From positions 62,001 to 126,000 of the forward strand of contig JADNYJ010000090.1 of assembly GCA_015501075.1 (NCBI GenBank): a stretch of DNA of 64,000 nucleotides, written 5' to 3'. The notes beneath the pieces were generated by a model. It searched no databases. It had not been told where the DNA came from and saw only the letters and a list, made by a program, of their open reading frames with translations. This DNA is from Gymnopilus junonius. Taxonomy: Eukaryota > Basidiomycota > Agaricomycetes > Agaricales > Galerinaceae. The position numbers were made by a program, and so were the translations under genes. This document shows, piece after piece, positions 35,456 through 47,760 of the stretch. The first letter of the stretch is position 1, and each line of letters begins with the position of its first letter.

Positions 35456-36963
35456 GACTATGACTATATAGTAGCTCTCCTGCTGAGGGGGGTTCCCAGT
35501 CATTCTACCTGCGTATTTAACGTACGTTCTATGTATAAATGGGCCTCCCTAGTTTAAATTGGCCGAAATTGGAAGTGATGTTCAAGCGCCGGGTTATATC
35601 ACCTTGATAATAAGGGGTCTTGAGGCAAGACAGTGCGATCATGGCTACCGATCGAGGAAATGGTGGAAGACGCGCCGTGTGATAGTAACATCAATTTGGA
35701 AGAGGCCAGATACGAGAACACGAATGATGGATCGTTTCAGGATACCGGTACATTTTCTGAGGAAATGCTTTGATTCATAGAAGCGTTACGTGGTCGAGAT
35801 CAAAAGAACCGTTCACAGGAAAGGAAAGTACTAGTATTTGAGGCCAGGCAAGTAGATACAAATCGCCAGCTGAGTTATCGCGATGGTGCGATAGATTGGG
35901 TGCCAATGACCAGAGTGAATCCACTGCGGATTTCAGAGACGGCACTCCGTCAAGCACGTCCCTCAAGAAGAAACAAATATATGGAGGCGTAGAAACGTTA
36001 CGTGATCCACGTTGAAAGAGCTTTTTACATGTACAGAAATTGAAGTTACCAACCAGAGGCGTCATTTCTGTCGTAAGCACTTTGATTCAATGACGCTAGA
36101 AGAGGCAGATGTGCATGTAGTGTCCAAGGCGACAAAGGCAAGGACAAAGAAGAGCGAAAGGATACTGAAAGCCGCAGAGAAGTTTTTGTGGGTATATACC
36201 GAGGCGGAGAAGGTGTGTCGAAAGACCTGTCAGTAGGTGAGGGATGTTCAAGATTTCTGTCGCCTGTCAACTGTAAAGAGCTGGAAAAGGGAATATGTCG
36301 TGTCCACAGTGATGCAAGCAAAGTCGAGGAAGAGCAGAAAAAACCGCAGAGGAGGGTAGATTACATGAGTCAAATCGCTGGTGTAGACGATAGATAGAAT
36401 CATAGATACGATTGAGTGAAGAGGTGAGTGCCGTACTAAACGCCTTGCGCAGCAACCTGGTTTCATGGTAATTACGCGTTCTAGGTCGTGTGGGTTTACA
36501 TATGGTGATCGTCAGTGATAGAAAAGGGAATTGAGCTCCGGTCGCCCATTCCAGCGCCCGCGAAGCCGACGCTTACTCGCGGATCGTCCGGCCGGTCGAG
36601 GACCGGCACAAGATTCGCACGATCCGAAAACGGCAACGCTATCAGTAGAGTACCAGTAACGCCCCCATCGCCAACAACATCGTCCAGGGCCTCCCTTTTC
36701 CTCTTCAAGGTGAGCACGAATCTATGATTTTTGAATGTGGGATTGGTAGCTGGGGTGTGGAGGGTCGGTTTGGGTGGGTTTGAGGGTGATTTGATGGCTG
36801 GGAGGGGTGGATGCGGTTTGTTGGAGGTGGATGTACCTTTGGTTGGAAGTTTTGGGTTGGGAGGTTTCGAGTGGTTGGAATTGCTGCATTTCGAGATGTT
36901 GGTTTTGGGAGGATTGGTTCGCTGACCTGTGTTGCGTTTGATGTTTTGCAGACTCTTCAAGAA
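35456..36963. other. Stretch with a possible decayed gene and the upstream region of uL23
   Basis: Between about 35660 and 35990 one frame reads as plausible protein (NINLEEARYENTNDGSF, then EALRGRDQKNRSQERKVLV and DGAIDWVPMTRVNP) with a TGA near 35772. Other coding-like pieces at 36012-36470 lie in different frames. I could not identify the family. From about 36710 the sequence is G/T-rich and contains a likely 5'-UTR intron of the ribosomal protein gene (donor near 36711, acceptor near 36951). Confidence 0.3.
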
Positions 36964-37692
36964 ATGGCCACCACAAAAACACCCAAGGGCAAGGCCGCTG
37001 CCCCCAAGAGTGCGTACGCTCGAGCTATTGAGATTCCATTGGACACGCCGGCTGACGTTCATCGGTTGTGTTTTGTCTGCAGAGGCTGGATCGAAGGAGA
37101 CCAAGGCCAAGCAGGCCAAAAAAGCCGCTCTGCAAGGCGCGCACTCGCACTCGTCGCGCAAGACGAGGACCTCGGTGTCGTTCCACCGCCCCAAGACTCT
37201 GCGTCTCGCCCGCGACCCCAAGTACCCCCGCAAATCGGTCCCTCATGTGCCCAGGATGGATCAGTTCAGGACTATTGTCTCGTGCGTATTTCTTGTTCTT
37301 GGTTTAGCCGGCTTTCGGCTCATGCTGGGGCAGACCGCTGAACACTGAGTCTGCGATGAAGAAGATCGAGGAGCACAACACCCTTGTCTTCATTGTCGAC
37401 CTCAAGGCCAACAAACGCCAGATCAAGGATGCTGTGAAGAAGCTGTACGACGTCCAGGCCCTCAAAGTTAACACTCTCATCCGGTACGTTTATTCTTGCT
37501 CGTTCTTTCACTAGATTCAATCGATGTACTGACGTGGATGGCATTAGACCTGATGGCAAGAAGAAGGCGTACGTCCGTCTGACACCTGATCACGATGCGC
37601 TGGACGTGGCCAACAAGGTCCGTACTTTTTTTTTATGGTGCGGTGTGATGCGGTGTGCTGACGCACTGGATTGACAGATTGGTTTCATCTAA
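36964..37692 (+). CDS. rpl25: Large-subunit ribosomal protein uL23 (L23a/L25)
   Basis: Cytosolic 60S protein at the peptide exit tunnel, binding 25S rRNA and serving as a docking site for SRP and nascent-chain factors. ATG at 36964 ([16 protein letters not shown]), a Lys/Ala-rich N-extension typical of eukaryotic uL23, then [80 protein letters not shown] and the C-terminal [21 protein letters not shown]. Five exons; TAA at 37690-37692; about 155 residues, the usual length. A 5'-UTR intron just upstream is common in ribosomal protein genes. Highly conserved; no anomaly seen. Confidence 0.97.
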
Positions 37693-38113
37693 ATCAGTTG
37701 GTGGGAATAGATGGCGGCGGGGCGTAGGCCGATGCGGGGCACTCATTTTTTCTGTCGTTTTTCTTTCGCCTACATACACATATGTTGTCCGTATACTGTT
37801 CTATGCCTTGGCTGCTATGATATTTTACTATGGAAAGGCGAAAAGTGCGAAGAAACGGAGGGTGAAATGATAAGCCGATGAGCGGGCGTTGCTGTGCATT
37901 TGGCCGAAACAGGGCCGTTGTTTGATGGGAATAAACAAGCAGACGATCTTTGCTTCTTTCTTTTCGTTCCTCTCCTTACGAACCCTTGGACGAACCGACT
38001 CCTTTTCCGTGCTAACACAGCAATCCACGCTCTTTCTTTCTTTTCTGGCGGTCATCCTCTACTGCCGTCCTGGCTTAACAGCACTTCCCCCTTTCAACCA
38101 GAGAAAAAGAAAA
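37693..38113. other. Intergenic
   Basis: 3' flank of uL23 and 5' flank of the Ser/Thr-rich gene, pyrimidine-rich near 37950-38050. No further feature seen. Confidence 0.5.
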
Positions 38114-40606
38114 ATGGTGCATCTTCACCTCGCCACCCTTTTCTTCTTGGTTTCCTCGTCTCTCGCTGCCCATTCGTCCAATGCCAACTCTCATGCTCGT
38201 CGCTCCATCGACATCGCCAAGAGGGGCGGCATTCTCGATAACATCGTCCCCAATATTGTTGATAGTATTCCAGGGATCAATGGAGGTGGCGCTAGCAGTG
38301 AGTTCTGCGTGTGAGGCTTTATTGTTGTCCTGATGTTGTCTTTTTTTTCCTGTAGATCCCCTGAACATTGCTGGTGGCGGAGGCCCAGGCAGCAGCAGCA
38401 CCTCTTCGTCGTCGTCGAGCTCGTCTAGTACTGAGAGCTCGACGACTTCGGCTACCACCACTACTTCCGACACGACGACCTCGCCTTCTTCTTCCTCTAC
38501 GAGCTCGTCCTCTTCCTCTTCTACCTCTACATCTTCTACTTCCTCGTCTTCTGACATCACCACCTCATCCACCCCCTCTAGTACTGCTGTAACAACTCCC
38601 CTCAGCAACACCGGAACTGACAGTACCAGCCTTTTGCCTGCCACTTCGGTGTCCGACTCGACCACGTCCAGCGGTGATGGGACCACCATCACCTCTCCGC
38701 CCGTGTCTAGTCCTACTGACACTTCATCAAGCACTGCGACGACGTCTACAGACCCTTGCCTTGTTGGCTTTTTGGGACCGCTTGGTGATGGTGTTTGCAG
38801 TATAGTTAGTGGGGTCACCAGCGCCGTTGGTGGACTTGGCCCGACGACGTCTTCTTCGGACACTCCCACAACCAGCCCTACTAATACTCCCACAACCAGC
38901 CCTACAGACACCCCTACAACCAGCCCTACAGACTCACCCACGACTAGCCCTACAGACTCACCAACGACTAGCCCTACAGATTCACCGACGACCAGCCCAA
39001 CGGATTCACCCACTTCAGACGCGGGTCCTACCACCACTACTTCGTCTGCCCCTGGAAATATCCTCAGCTCCATCATTTCCATTGCGTCCAGTGTCTTCGT
39101 ACCCCCGCCGACGTCTGTTTCATCGTCGGACACAAGTTCCATTACCGATGCGCCCACTTCGGCTTCGGATGGACCCACCTCGGCGTCGGGTTCGCCTACC
39201 AGCGCTCCTCCCACTTCTGACCAGGCTCCTCCTACGTCTGATCAGGCCCCTCCGACCTCAGCTAGTTCGTCCTCAACGTCAGGTTCCTCCCAGCCCACGT
39301 CTATTATCACGTCTGTCCCGCTTTCCGCTCCTCCGACCACTACCTCTTCGTCGACACCTATCATTAGCTTCCCCGGCGGAAATTCAACGGTGTCGGGTGA
39401 TATCACCTCGGGTGTGACGACCAGCACCACTGCGGGTGACCCTCTTGTTACCACTATCACCAGTATTTCGGTGGACCCTGCGTTGTCTTTCGTCCTGACA
39501 GAGTCTTCGCTGGCTCTCGCCTCCATTGCGACCACTACGCCTTCTATGACACTCACTGACCCCGACCAGGCGACTACCACTATTTCCATTCCTTCGGGCT
39601 CAGCGGCCACTGCTGAAACGACTCCCAGTGTTGCACCTCTCCCGACGGGTATCCCTGGAAGGATTTTGCCTGCGAACCAACTGTCGTCCGATACGGCTCT
39701 GGGTGGATATACGTTGATCAGTATCTTGTTCACTCCGGAGCTCAACTGGCCGTTTGTGGTGGACAGTCCGATTTCGAGCAGTCAGATTTTCGCGTATATC
39801 CCTGTGCTGATCGAGGCTGCGCTGGGTATTAGTGGTATGTCTTAATTTTTTAATTAATTAATTGTGGGTGCTGATAATAGATGGATGGTTTAGGCTCTCA
39901 GATTTATACTTTTGCTCTCCAAGTCTACGTCCCGACAGACTATCAAGGGCCCTCGGACGCTTCTAACCTCGGCACTATGTGGCTCGGTTATATTCCCACG
40001 GGCCTCGTCGATGAGCTTGCGGCAGAAATCAAAGTCAAGACGTCGGCATTCTACACCGGCGTATCCGACAACGTCGCCCAAAGCCTTGCGCAGCGCGTCA
40101 ACTCGGGCTTCTCCCTCCGTTCCGTCTCTGCCTCCGCCGGACCCGGCTCAGCCGATCCTGGATCGGACGGCTCGTCCCTCTCGGGCGCGGTGAGCTCGAG
40201 CAGCGGCTCCGGTGGTGCGAGCAAGAGTAGACAAGACGCGATTATCGGCGTGGTCAGCGCCCTGGGCGCTATCGCGCTCCTGGTTCTCGTGTTCCTCGTC
40301 TATAGGTCCTTGAAGCGCAGAAGACAGCTTGCGCACCACCGTCTCTCCGATCCTCCTGACATGATGGGCGTTCGTCCGGAAGGAAGGGAGTTTGATGAGG
40401 ATAGTGTTGGCGGTGCGAGGAGACGGAGCTTCTATTTCGCGGAGGACTCGTTGAGGGGATATCAGGCCGAGAGGCCCGAGGCGGATCTTATTCAGTTCGA
40501 TGGACATGTACAGGGCGGACAGCAGCCGCAGGCGATGAGCCAGAGGAGGGTGGTGCCTGCTGCGATTTCAGCGCCGATCTTGAGGGAGAGTAGTATGAAT
40601 TGGTGA
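38114..40606 (+). CDS. Ser/Thr-rich single-pass surface protein (mucin-like)
   Basis: ATG at 38114 starts a clear signal peptide (MVHLHLATLFFLVSSSLAAH), followed by a dibasic stretch (ARRSIDIAKR) that could be a Kex2-type site. Two introns (about 38297-38354 and 39836-39893). The ectodomain is dominated by Ser/Thr/Pro, including a stretch of TTSPTDSP repeats (see separate entry) and a small DPCLVGFLGPLGDGVC segment with two Cys. A more ordered region follows (YTLISILFTPELNWPFVVDS, TFALQVYVPTDY). Near the C-terminus is one transmembrane helix (AIIGVVSALGAIALLVLVFL) followed by RSLKRRR, giving an extracellular N-terminus and a cytosolic tail. About 790 residues. The layout resembles fungal wall-stress sensors and adhesins, but I see no WSC or other named domain. 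TGA at 40604-40606. Confidence 0.85.
38862..39011 (+). repeat. 24-bp coding tandem repeat (TTSPTDSP)
   Basis: About six copies of an in-frame 24-bp unit encoding TTSPT(D/N)(S/T)P in the surface-protein gene. Third-position differences among copies show that the array is not brand new. Copy number is likely variable between strains. Confidence 0.9.
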
Positions 40607-41739
40607 GAGGGGTTGATGATCTTTTCCAACGATTTTCATGATCCCCCACTGTCTCTTTCGCTCTCGCCTCTGACACCCTCCCTTGCTTTCTTGTTCCCGA
40701 CAAGCACAACCTACATCCCCGTGATTTCGTCATTTTTTCACAACATTCACACTCTCACCAACTCTACTCTACACCTCCCTGTCATTTATTTAATCCGCCC
40801 TCTTCTTCCGAGTTTCCAAAAAAAACATCGGACAATTTTTTTTCTTGCTTGTTCTTTTTTGCTCGCCGGGACGCAGCAATGTTTTGCCCCTCCTTTGTTG
40901 TACCCAGTCGGTGGGACGATGAACTGAACTACTGATTTCTTCTTGCTTTTTTTGATCTACTCGATCATGATCTGCTTTTACATACTTGTTTTTTTTTGGT
41001 GGTTTGCTTGTTTTTAACTTATTTTTTATGCACAATATATACCTTTTTTTTTTTTGGTGAATCAATCCCCCGTGTCTCTTAAATAGATTGATGTTGTTTA
41101 TATACAAACTTGTTATTATTGCTTCCTGTCTTTTATTCCAATTGACTGGTTGACATTTTTTTTATGTGTGCTTAACTAGCTTGCTTTTGCTTCTTTCTTT
41201 GATGCTTGCTAGTGACGTTGATGTTCTTTATGGGTTGATAGGTTGTAGACTTTGGAATAAAAAAAAGTCTGTCCTTATTAAAGCCAACCTTTGGGGATGG
41301 TGCATGGGGATACATCAATGTGGTTTTTTTTTTGTTATTGATTTAATTGACCATTGGGGCAAACCCTATGTAGGTGAATAACCCCTCCTCCCTGTCCTCT
41401 GCATGCTGTCTACTGTATGTATTCCAGATACCAAGTCCTTGGGTCAGAGCCCAGGTTTGTAGACCTGTCAAGTGGCTAACATTGACTATGTGCTATGAAA
41501 GCTATGGGAATAGAGTAAATTATGTGTGTTACAGTCGTTTGCATGAGAAATTGCCGCACTACTTTTTGGAAAAAGCGTGACATGATGGTCATCTGCCTGA
41601 AGTAGTTCCCAAAATAGCAGCCGGACCAGTCCCGACTCCCCAGCCCCAGTGTCAGAGATCAAGCTCTCGTCGTCTTACCAGCAAATCCTTGTAGATATAC
41701 CTCGACTGTAGTGTACATAGATAGCATAATTCAGCAGTC
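40607..41739. other. Intergenic, T-rich; transition to the CpG-poor block
   Basis: Contains several runs of 7-11 T (for example near 40845, 40989 and 41046). CpG becomes rare from about 41.2 kb. No gene seen. Confidence 0.5.
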
Positions 41740-41758
41740 AGTAAAGGTAAAGCCACTA

Positions 41759-42137
41759 TTTATTCTGTGGCCTCCTTTGTGACCTTCTTTTTCAACTTTT
41801 CCAAGTGCTTGAGTGTATGGGAAACTGTTGAGATTGAAACATTGACTTTGTGATATTGATGCAAGTTTTCTTTAATTTCATTCTGGTATAGGCAGGGTTG
41901 GGCATCAAGTAAACCAGAGACATAGTTTGTGTCTCTCATGTTCAGAATTCATGGTCCAGCCCGAGGTTTTGCATGAGGGTTGCTGATGACACCATAATCC
42001 CTATGGAAGCCAAGGACATTTTGAACCATCTGCACTGAACACTTAGCTAGGCCCGCTATTTCCTTCATGCTTATCCCCATTTCCTCATGCCAGGCAACAA
42101 AACGTTCATGCAGTTTAGTAGTCAGATGAGGTGCCAT
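41759..42137 (-). pseudogene. Tc1/mariner-type transposase N-terminal relic
   Basis: On the reverse strand, 42137 to 41949 encodes MAPHLTTKLHERFVAWHEEM and then ISMKEIAGLAKCSVQMVQNVL, a helix-turn-helix found at the N-terminus of Tc1/mariner-like transposases in Agaricomycetes. A continuation in another frame (41940-41760) reads NYVSGLLDAQPCLYQNEI and VNVSISTVSHTLKHLEKLKK, the second helix-turn-helix. The two are separated by a frame break. No DDE catalytic domain remains. CpG is nearly absent, consistent with age. Confidence 0.7.
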
Positions 42138-44162
42138 GAAGGAGGAAGAAAAAGAGACAGAGACATCATTGATGCATCACGTTCTGAAGGCATGGTCAAT
42201 GGATCTCAGATGAAAGGGTCACCCAAATTTGGTTGCACCCCTGGGACCTGGTCACATCACACAAATGCTGAAAAAGTGGTGCAGCAATTTCTCATGCAAA
42301 TGACTGTAATGTAAATAAGTTAAAAGATAGCAAGAAATTTTGAGAAAGATAAACAAAACAAAGTGAAATGATGTTTAGACTGTGGAAAATATAGCAGTTG
42401 GGGCTTATCTAATCTCCTCCTTGCAATACATAAAGGTGCACAGGGCTGCTATAGATGTTGATGAGACACTCCACATTGTCAGTGAGCTTCTGGAGCATTT
42501 CAGCCCAGAAGTTGTCCTGGATCATGATTCCTTGAGCTTCATCATGGAATTCACTTTGGTATTACACTAGCACCCAAAGCTACAGTTGGGCTCCATTGTG
42601 AATGGTTAGACTACTTCTGGAGGCCTCAAAGTAGAAACCATCCTCCCTGGTTTGTGTCAGTGATAGTAGCTGATCAGCAGACCAGAGCAAGTAGGCTATT
42701 GCAGCCTTGCTTGTCTTTCACCAGGGTACTGAGGTGTTTTCATCTAGGTACATGGCTGGGAGTGTTCTTGCAGAGGATGCAGAATTGTACTCCTTACATA
42801 CCACAATTGTCAGGGCTTGTGCTGTGGATAATTGCAACTACATTATTATCTTCATCAGCAAAATGTGATTTCAGGCCATAGAGTGGGTATATGCCACAGA
42901 CAGACAAATATAGCAACAGGGTTTGGATCGGCTAGTATGTCATAGTCCATAGCATCCATAGAACTATGTAGCACTGCACCTGTGCTATGCAGCTCTATGC
43001 AGCTCTGTCCACAAATTATCAGGTGATTATATAGAGATCTATAAAATATGTCATGTGCCTTGCCTCCCAGGCCCATCAATGAACTCTTCCTTAAGTTCAA
43101 TGATCTCACCCTAAACTTCCAAGCCTACCATATTATATAAACATTTGAAAGTTTGAATTTATTAATATTGCTATCCTTTTGTCTTTCTCCTCATCATTGT
43201 TAGCCCTTTCGACCCCCTTCATCTCCTTCTCTTCATCCCCCCCCTTCATCTCCTCTCTTCATTTCCCTTCTATTCATCCCTTCTATTCATCCACCTCTCC
43301 TTTGTCAATTGTGGCTGACATCTGTCACCCAATTTCCACCACAAGTCCAGCTGATGTCTGGCATGAGTGGCATCCTTTTCATAATATTGTATGTTTCATT
43401 TATATAAACCATTCAAAAGTTCTTACTAACTAATTGGACAGATACTTAGGTCTTTGTTTTGTGAGTGATTGTGGAGAGGTTGGGGGATTAATAGGATGTC
43501 AAGGGTGGTCTTGAGTGGTGTGTGACATTGATTTGGGATACATAAGTCTGAAATCAACAAAGTCATGTGATATATTTTAGTCACACTGCCATGTACCACC
43601 AACATAGTATTATGTAGTACCTAAGAGTTTAGTTCATTACCTTGTATTGTAGACTTAGCATGTAAATATATAACTTTTCCCTCTACTTATTGTCATATTA
43701 TTATTATTATCATATTAGAACCAAATTGAGCTATTCAAATAATAATATATGTTATTGCTATCAAGTCCTGTACATTGCTGACACCTGACTCTACAGTTCT
43801 ATGGAGTGGCAGTGTAGTTCTGCATAGCAACATGTAGAAGGTGCATGAGTCCATATATAGAAGAACCCATTCTATGGCTCTATGGTGCTACATAGAACTG
43901 CCTAGCACTGGACAGCCCACCCACATTTTGCTGATGGAGGATAAACTACCCTTAGGACTATCCATATTGCCCTTCTGGACCAGCACAATACTATAGGCTG
44001 ATCTATTGGATTTTCCATATTGCTCTCTAGAGCAATGTCATTGTGCTGAAGGCAGATAAAGATATGAAGATATGAAGATCAGAGCAGCCAAAGTCAAGGA
44101 CAGCAAGGATCCTGGATCAAAGAACTGAGCATCAGGAGAAGACCAGGAAAATTAGTGGGAAT

Positions 44163-44190
44163 TTTTTCTTTCTTTCTTTCTTTTCTTTTC
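44163..44190. repeat. (CTTT)n microsatellite
   Basis: Uninterrupted CTTT-type repeats in the CpG-poor block. Confidence 0.8.
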
Positions 44191-44334
44191 AGCTTGCTTT
44201 TCAATTTTTATTTTCATTCTCATTCAACCAATTTCATTTTTTTTCATAATTGATGCTTATGTCTGGGGGGCCATTGTGACATTTTTAATTCTTCTATATG
44301 GATTTATCTTTTTTGACTATTATTTATATTTGGA

Positions 44335-44363
44335 CTCCTACATGACCTCTAAACATGTAGGAG
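44335..44363. repeat. 10-bp perfect hairpin
   Basis: CTCCTACATG, a 9-nt spacer, and CATGTAGGAG. Isolated and without a T-run after it. No function assigned. Confidence 0.7.
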
Positions 44364-45578
44364 GCTCTGTGATGATGTGTGGATAGATTAGATACATGCC
44401 TAGAGGCCAAATAGTAGCCATCAGTTTGTACTTGTTTACTGTTACCTACTAAGGCAGTGACTCTGCCTTATTTGGAATATAGTTAACCTTTGTCCTGTTC
44501 TCCCATCTGTCTGTGCTCTCTTACCCTGCCTGAGGGTTTCCTTCCTCTAAGCTTGCCAGCTAAGCACCCAGACATCTGCTTCCCAGTCATGGGTGACATG
44601 ATCTCTCTGCCTAGAGTTACAAGGCTGTCTCAGGAGTCATCCTACTTAGGTAGCTGCTTCTCCCTCTTTCTAGAGGTTGATGCACTCTCCAGCTGCTCCC
44701 TCCTTTCCCCTTAGGTCTGATGTGCCTCCAGGTAGCTCCCTTTGGGATGCAAGCCTCTGCACTAAAGTCCTGTGACTGCCAAGCATCACAGATGCAGTCT
44801 AAAGGTTGGAAAGGTCCAGCTTCTCCAGGCCAATATGCTGGAGAGTGCCTTAGTGACAGAAAACCTTGAAAAGGCAGATGTTGTTTTGATCAGCAATAAA
44901 CTTTTCAGTGCCAAAAGTAAGTGCTTCTGTACATAACTTTATCTTTGCTGATAAAAATGCTGCAAATCATAATGTTATCCAACTTCTACAGTGTCTCAGA
45001 AAAGGGGCAAAGGTTTTTATTTTGGAGCCTTTAGTAATGACATGTTCATTGGGTAGACCACTCTCACAGTGAAATGTATTTTTTTTTATTTTTCCTGAGA
45101 ACTACAACTGATGAACAGTTCAGCTTAGCAACCCTACATCAGGAAACCCCCCCCTGCTAATTGTTATAAATTAGTCAAAATTTGGTCAGAATGTGCTTCA
45201 GAAAGTTCACAATAAGTGCAATATGCTGGGTTAGTTGGATAAGGTGGGTACCCCATTTATCTGGAGCTAATCCAGCACATATTTCCAACTGATTCTGGCT
45301 AACTGGTGACTTATGTTTGCCTATCAAGTTTTGGCTTTCTCAGTATTACCACTCTGTTTTGTTGATATTCATAGTACTCTAGGCTTAGGATAGAATGAAA
45401 ACATGATAACATTCATTTATTCAAGGTATGGGACAACAGAGGTACTATCTAATCAAGGCCAGACAAATCAAGTATTGTGAGAGCATTACCTTGACTTTTG
45501 GCTCCCAAGTCAGAGGACACATTCCCAGCCCTAGAAAGAACATAAGTATAAGATCATACAAAGTTAGAGAGAGAAGAC

Positions 45579-47760
45579 TTACATGACTCTAGAATAGATA
45601 GTTGACATCAGTGCATGATATGTGTTGATCCTTGTCTTCAGTGATGTAAGGACCTCAATATGCTGATCATAAACTGCCTTGAATTGATCACCTTCAAACT
45701 TCTCCACAGCATTTGAGTTTGCTTTGCCTATCTTCTTGCCCTTGTGCCATTCCCATATTGCAGCATACAGCTTGAAATCCATCATAAGTCATCTGAAACC
45801 TGATGAGATTCCAATAACTTACTGCAGTCACACACAAAGCAATAAGAGGGATCATGAGCTCAGGTTCCAGAAGTGTAGGGTGAAAAGAGATGTATTGATC
45901 CTTGAACTTAAAGCTGAAAGCAGTTGGCATAGCAAAAAAAGTGTCCTTGATGGTGTCAATGAGGGCCTGGTTGAGGTAAATCTGAATGTCTGTCTTTGAC
46001 CCTTTTGCCAACCAAATTTCCTATGCAAAAAGTTTAGGTATCAGATGGTGTGAGGCTGTACAGAAGAGAATAATTACCTGTCCCTTGTCCAACATACCCC
46101 ACTTCCTGGGGTACACATACATGTCATTCTCTAGTAGTGCAGCCACACACACTATGCAAACTGCATTGACACCAAGTTGGAACCCAGCAATATGGGTCAA
46201 TGCACTGTTGCAGGGCTTGCCATGCCAGATTGACAGGTGGTTGATAACCTTAAAGTAAAAACAAAGTTGATCACAGGGTAGACAAACATAAATGAAAGGA
46301 TTAGATGTACCCATTTACCAGTGACCTGGATGAATTTGTCATCCTCTGTGGTTCTCTTCTGAAGAGGATCATATATCTTGATATCCTTCTTTAGGAGAGG
46401 CTTGACTGTCATGGACAGGACCAACCTCTTGTAGGCTTTGGCATGATAAAGCTCCAGCCATGCATGCTCAACCACCAGGGCCTTCTTGACAAGCTTGATG
46501 GCTTTGTGGCAAAGAGCACAGATAGGGCTGGTCTGGCCAGTAAGCCCACCCTTGACATCAAGGCATGCATGCACTGGCCAAGCCTTCTCCAATTTCATAC
46601 TGTCTTTGGTATCACTTTTGACCTTAACAGTCAAGGCAGGGCATGAATGGCTGGACTTCTTCCCCTTGGTTAAGGATGCATGCTGAGAAGGGTGGCCAGA
46701 TGCTGTAAGTAGCTAATCAGTAATCAGTGGGAAGTAGATAGAGATACCATGATGCACCTCCACAAGAAAGGCAGTCTGCCATTTCATGCCTTTGCCTGCA
46801 GAGGAGATTGTAAGGATCATGGCAGATCACATACAAGAAAAATCATGCTTACTTTTGAAGCCTGACACTTGACAGGGCCAGCTCCTCCTCCTCCTCCTCC
46901 TCCTCCTCCTCCTCCTTGGCATTGCCTTCCTTCTGATCATATTCATCAAGTAAGCCTTGGATTCTGATATTGGAGGGTATGAGCCTCTGAGCTGGAAGCA
47001 TGGTAGCTATGACTGGATGCCATGCTAGCCATCTTGACACCATTGTCATCATCAAAAAGGTCTGCAGGGTCTTGAGGAGCCTACAGCCACAGGCATAGGT
47101 GAGCGAGGTCAGATCTGTAAGCATACACATTACCTCATCATCTAGCACCTTGCATGCCTGCTTGTCTGTCATCCCTGCCACATCAAGGTCTTTATCATCT
47201 TCCCCAGAATCATTGCTCTGGCCTTCATCACCAATGTCAGAGTGAGTAGGTCATCATCAGGGGATGATGAATCCTCTGATTTGGGAAGAACTGGCTTTGA
47301 GGGCTTGACAGTTTTGTGCAGGTCTTCTGAGCATTGGCCTGCCCTTTCAAAGTGTTTTTGGGACCTAAATGAGGTCAGTTAGACAGTGCATAGTAAGAAG
47401 AAAGCCACTTACCTAGTGTGGGTGCAATTCATATAGATAATGGACATGGTGGTGAGAAGTCAAGAGGTGAGAGTTTATCTCTATCAGTGATGTCCATCTC
47501 ATCATTAATAAGCAATGTCAACAACTCACCAGACTAGGCCAACTTTCTTTCTGCTTGACCACCAGCATTGCCTACATCACCTCTCTTCTGCTTCTTTCCT
47601 GCAATGAAGGTCAGGCCAAATCATCACCAATGATGTCTTGAAGCATACCTTTCACATTCTTTTGGGCCTTAGTGTGCTCTTGTTCATTGCTCTCATGTTC
47701 CAAGAGCTGCTCATCATCTGGTGAGCATGGTCTTTTTTCCCTTCAGCCTCATACTACTGT
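45579..47760 (-). pseudogene. DUF6532-like gene relic
   Basis: The reverse strand keeps several exon-like blocks in order. Upstream part: RKKQKRGDVGNAGGQAER (about 47600-47540), then a poly-Glu stretch encoded by a GAG repeat. Then CLDVKGGLTGQTSPICALCH and EHAWLELYHAKAYKRL (about 46600-46400). The C-terminal domain reads ALIDTIKDTFFAMPTAFSFK, FHPTLLEPELMIPLIALCVTAVSYW and AVYDQHIEVLTSLKTRINTYH (about 45980-45590). The last blocks match the DUF6532 pattern common in repeat-rich parts of Agaricomycete genomes. Several stops and frame changes, and almost no CpG, show it is not functional as it stands. The domain name is from memory of the family pattern. Confidence 0.6.
46882..46916. repeat. (CTC)n microsatellite encoding poly-Glu
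   Basis: About 12 CTC/CTT units; on the reverse strand they encode the Glu run in the DUF6532-like relic. Confidence 0.85.

Larger units (their letters stand above)
42138..45578. other. CpG-poor repeat-derived DNA without an identifiable gene
   Basis: No frame with a recognisable domain. Low-complexity CT-rich DNA at about 43190-43310 (repeated TTCATC/TCCCTTC). Repeated short words around GCTCTATG/AGTTCTATG near 42960-43010 and 43795-43910. An imperfect inverted repeat lies around 45224-45283 (TGCTGGGTTAG and its near-complement). Confidence 0.4.

Noticed and set aside
36496..37233. 245-codon reverse-strand frame overlapping uL23
   Set aside because: Antisense shadow of the conserved uL23 exons and a G/T-rich intron; no domain.
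37620..37680. C/D snoRNA in the last uL23 intron (TGATG and CTGA words)
   Set aside because: Boxes are too close together and there is no terminal stem; chance match.
38075..39214. 379-codon reverse-strand frame opposite the Ser/Thr-rich gene
   Set aside because: It is the antisense of low-complexity Ser/Thr codons (Val/Glu-rich shadow), with no signal, domain or splice logic of its own.
44275..44933. Possible solo LTR (polypurine-like CTGGGGGGCC, then TGTGAC; AATAAA and TACA at the far end)
   Set aside because: No second LTR, no flanking duplication, and no retroelement coding sequence next to it that I can recognise.
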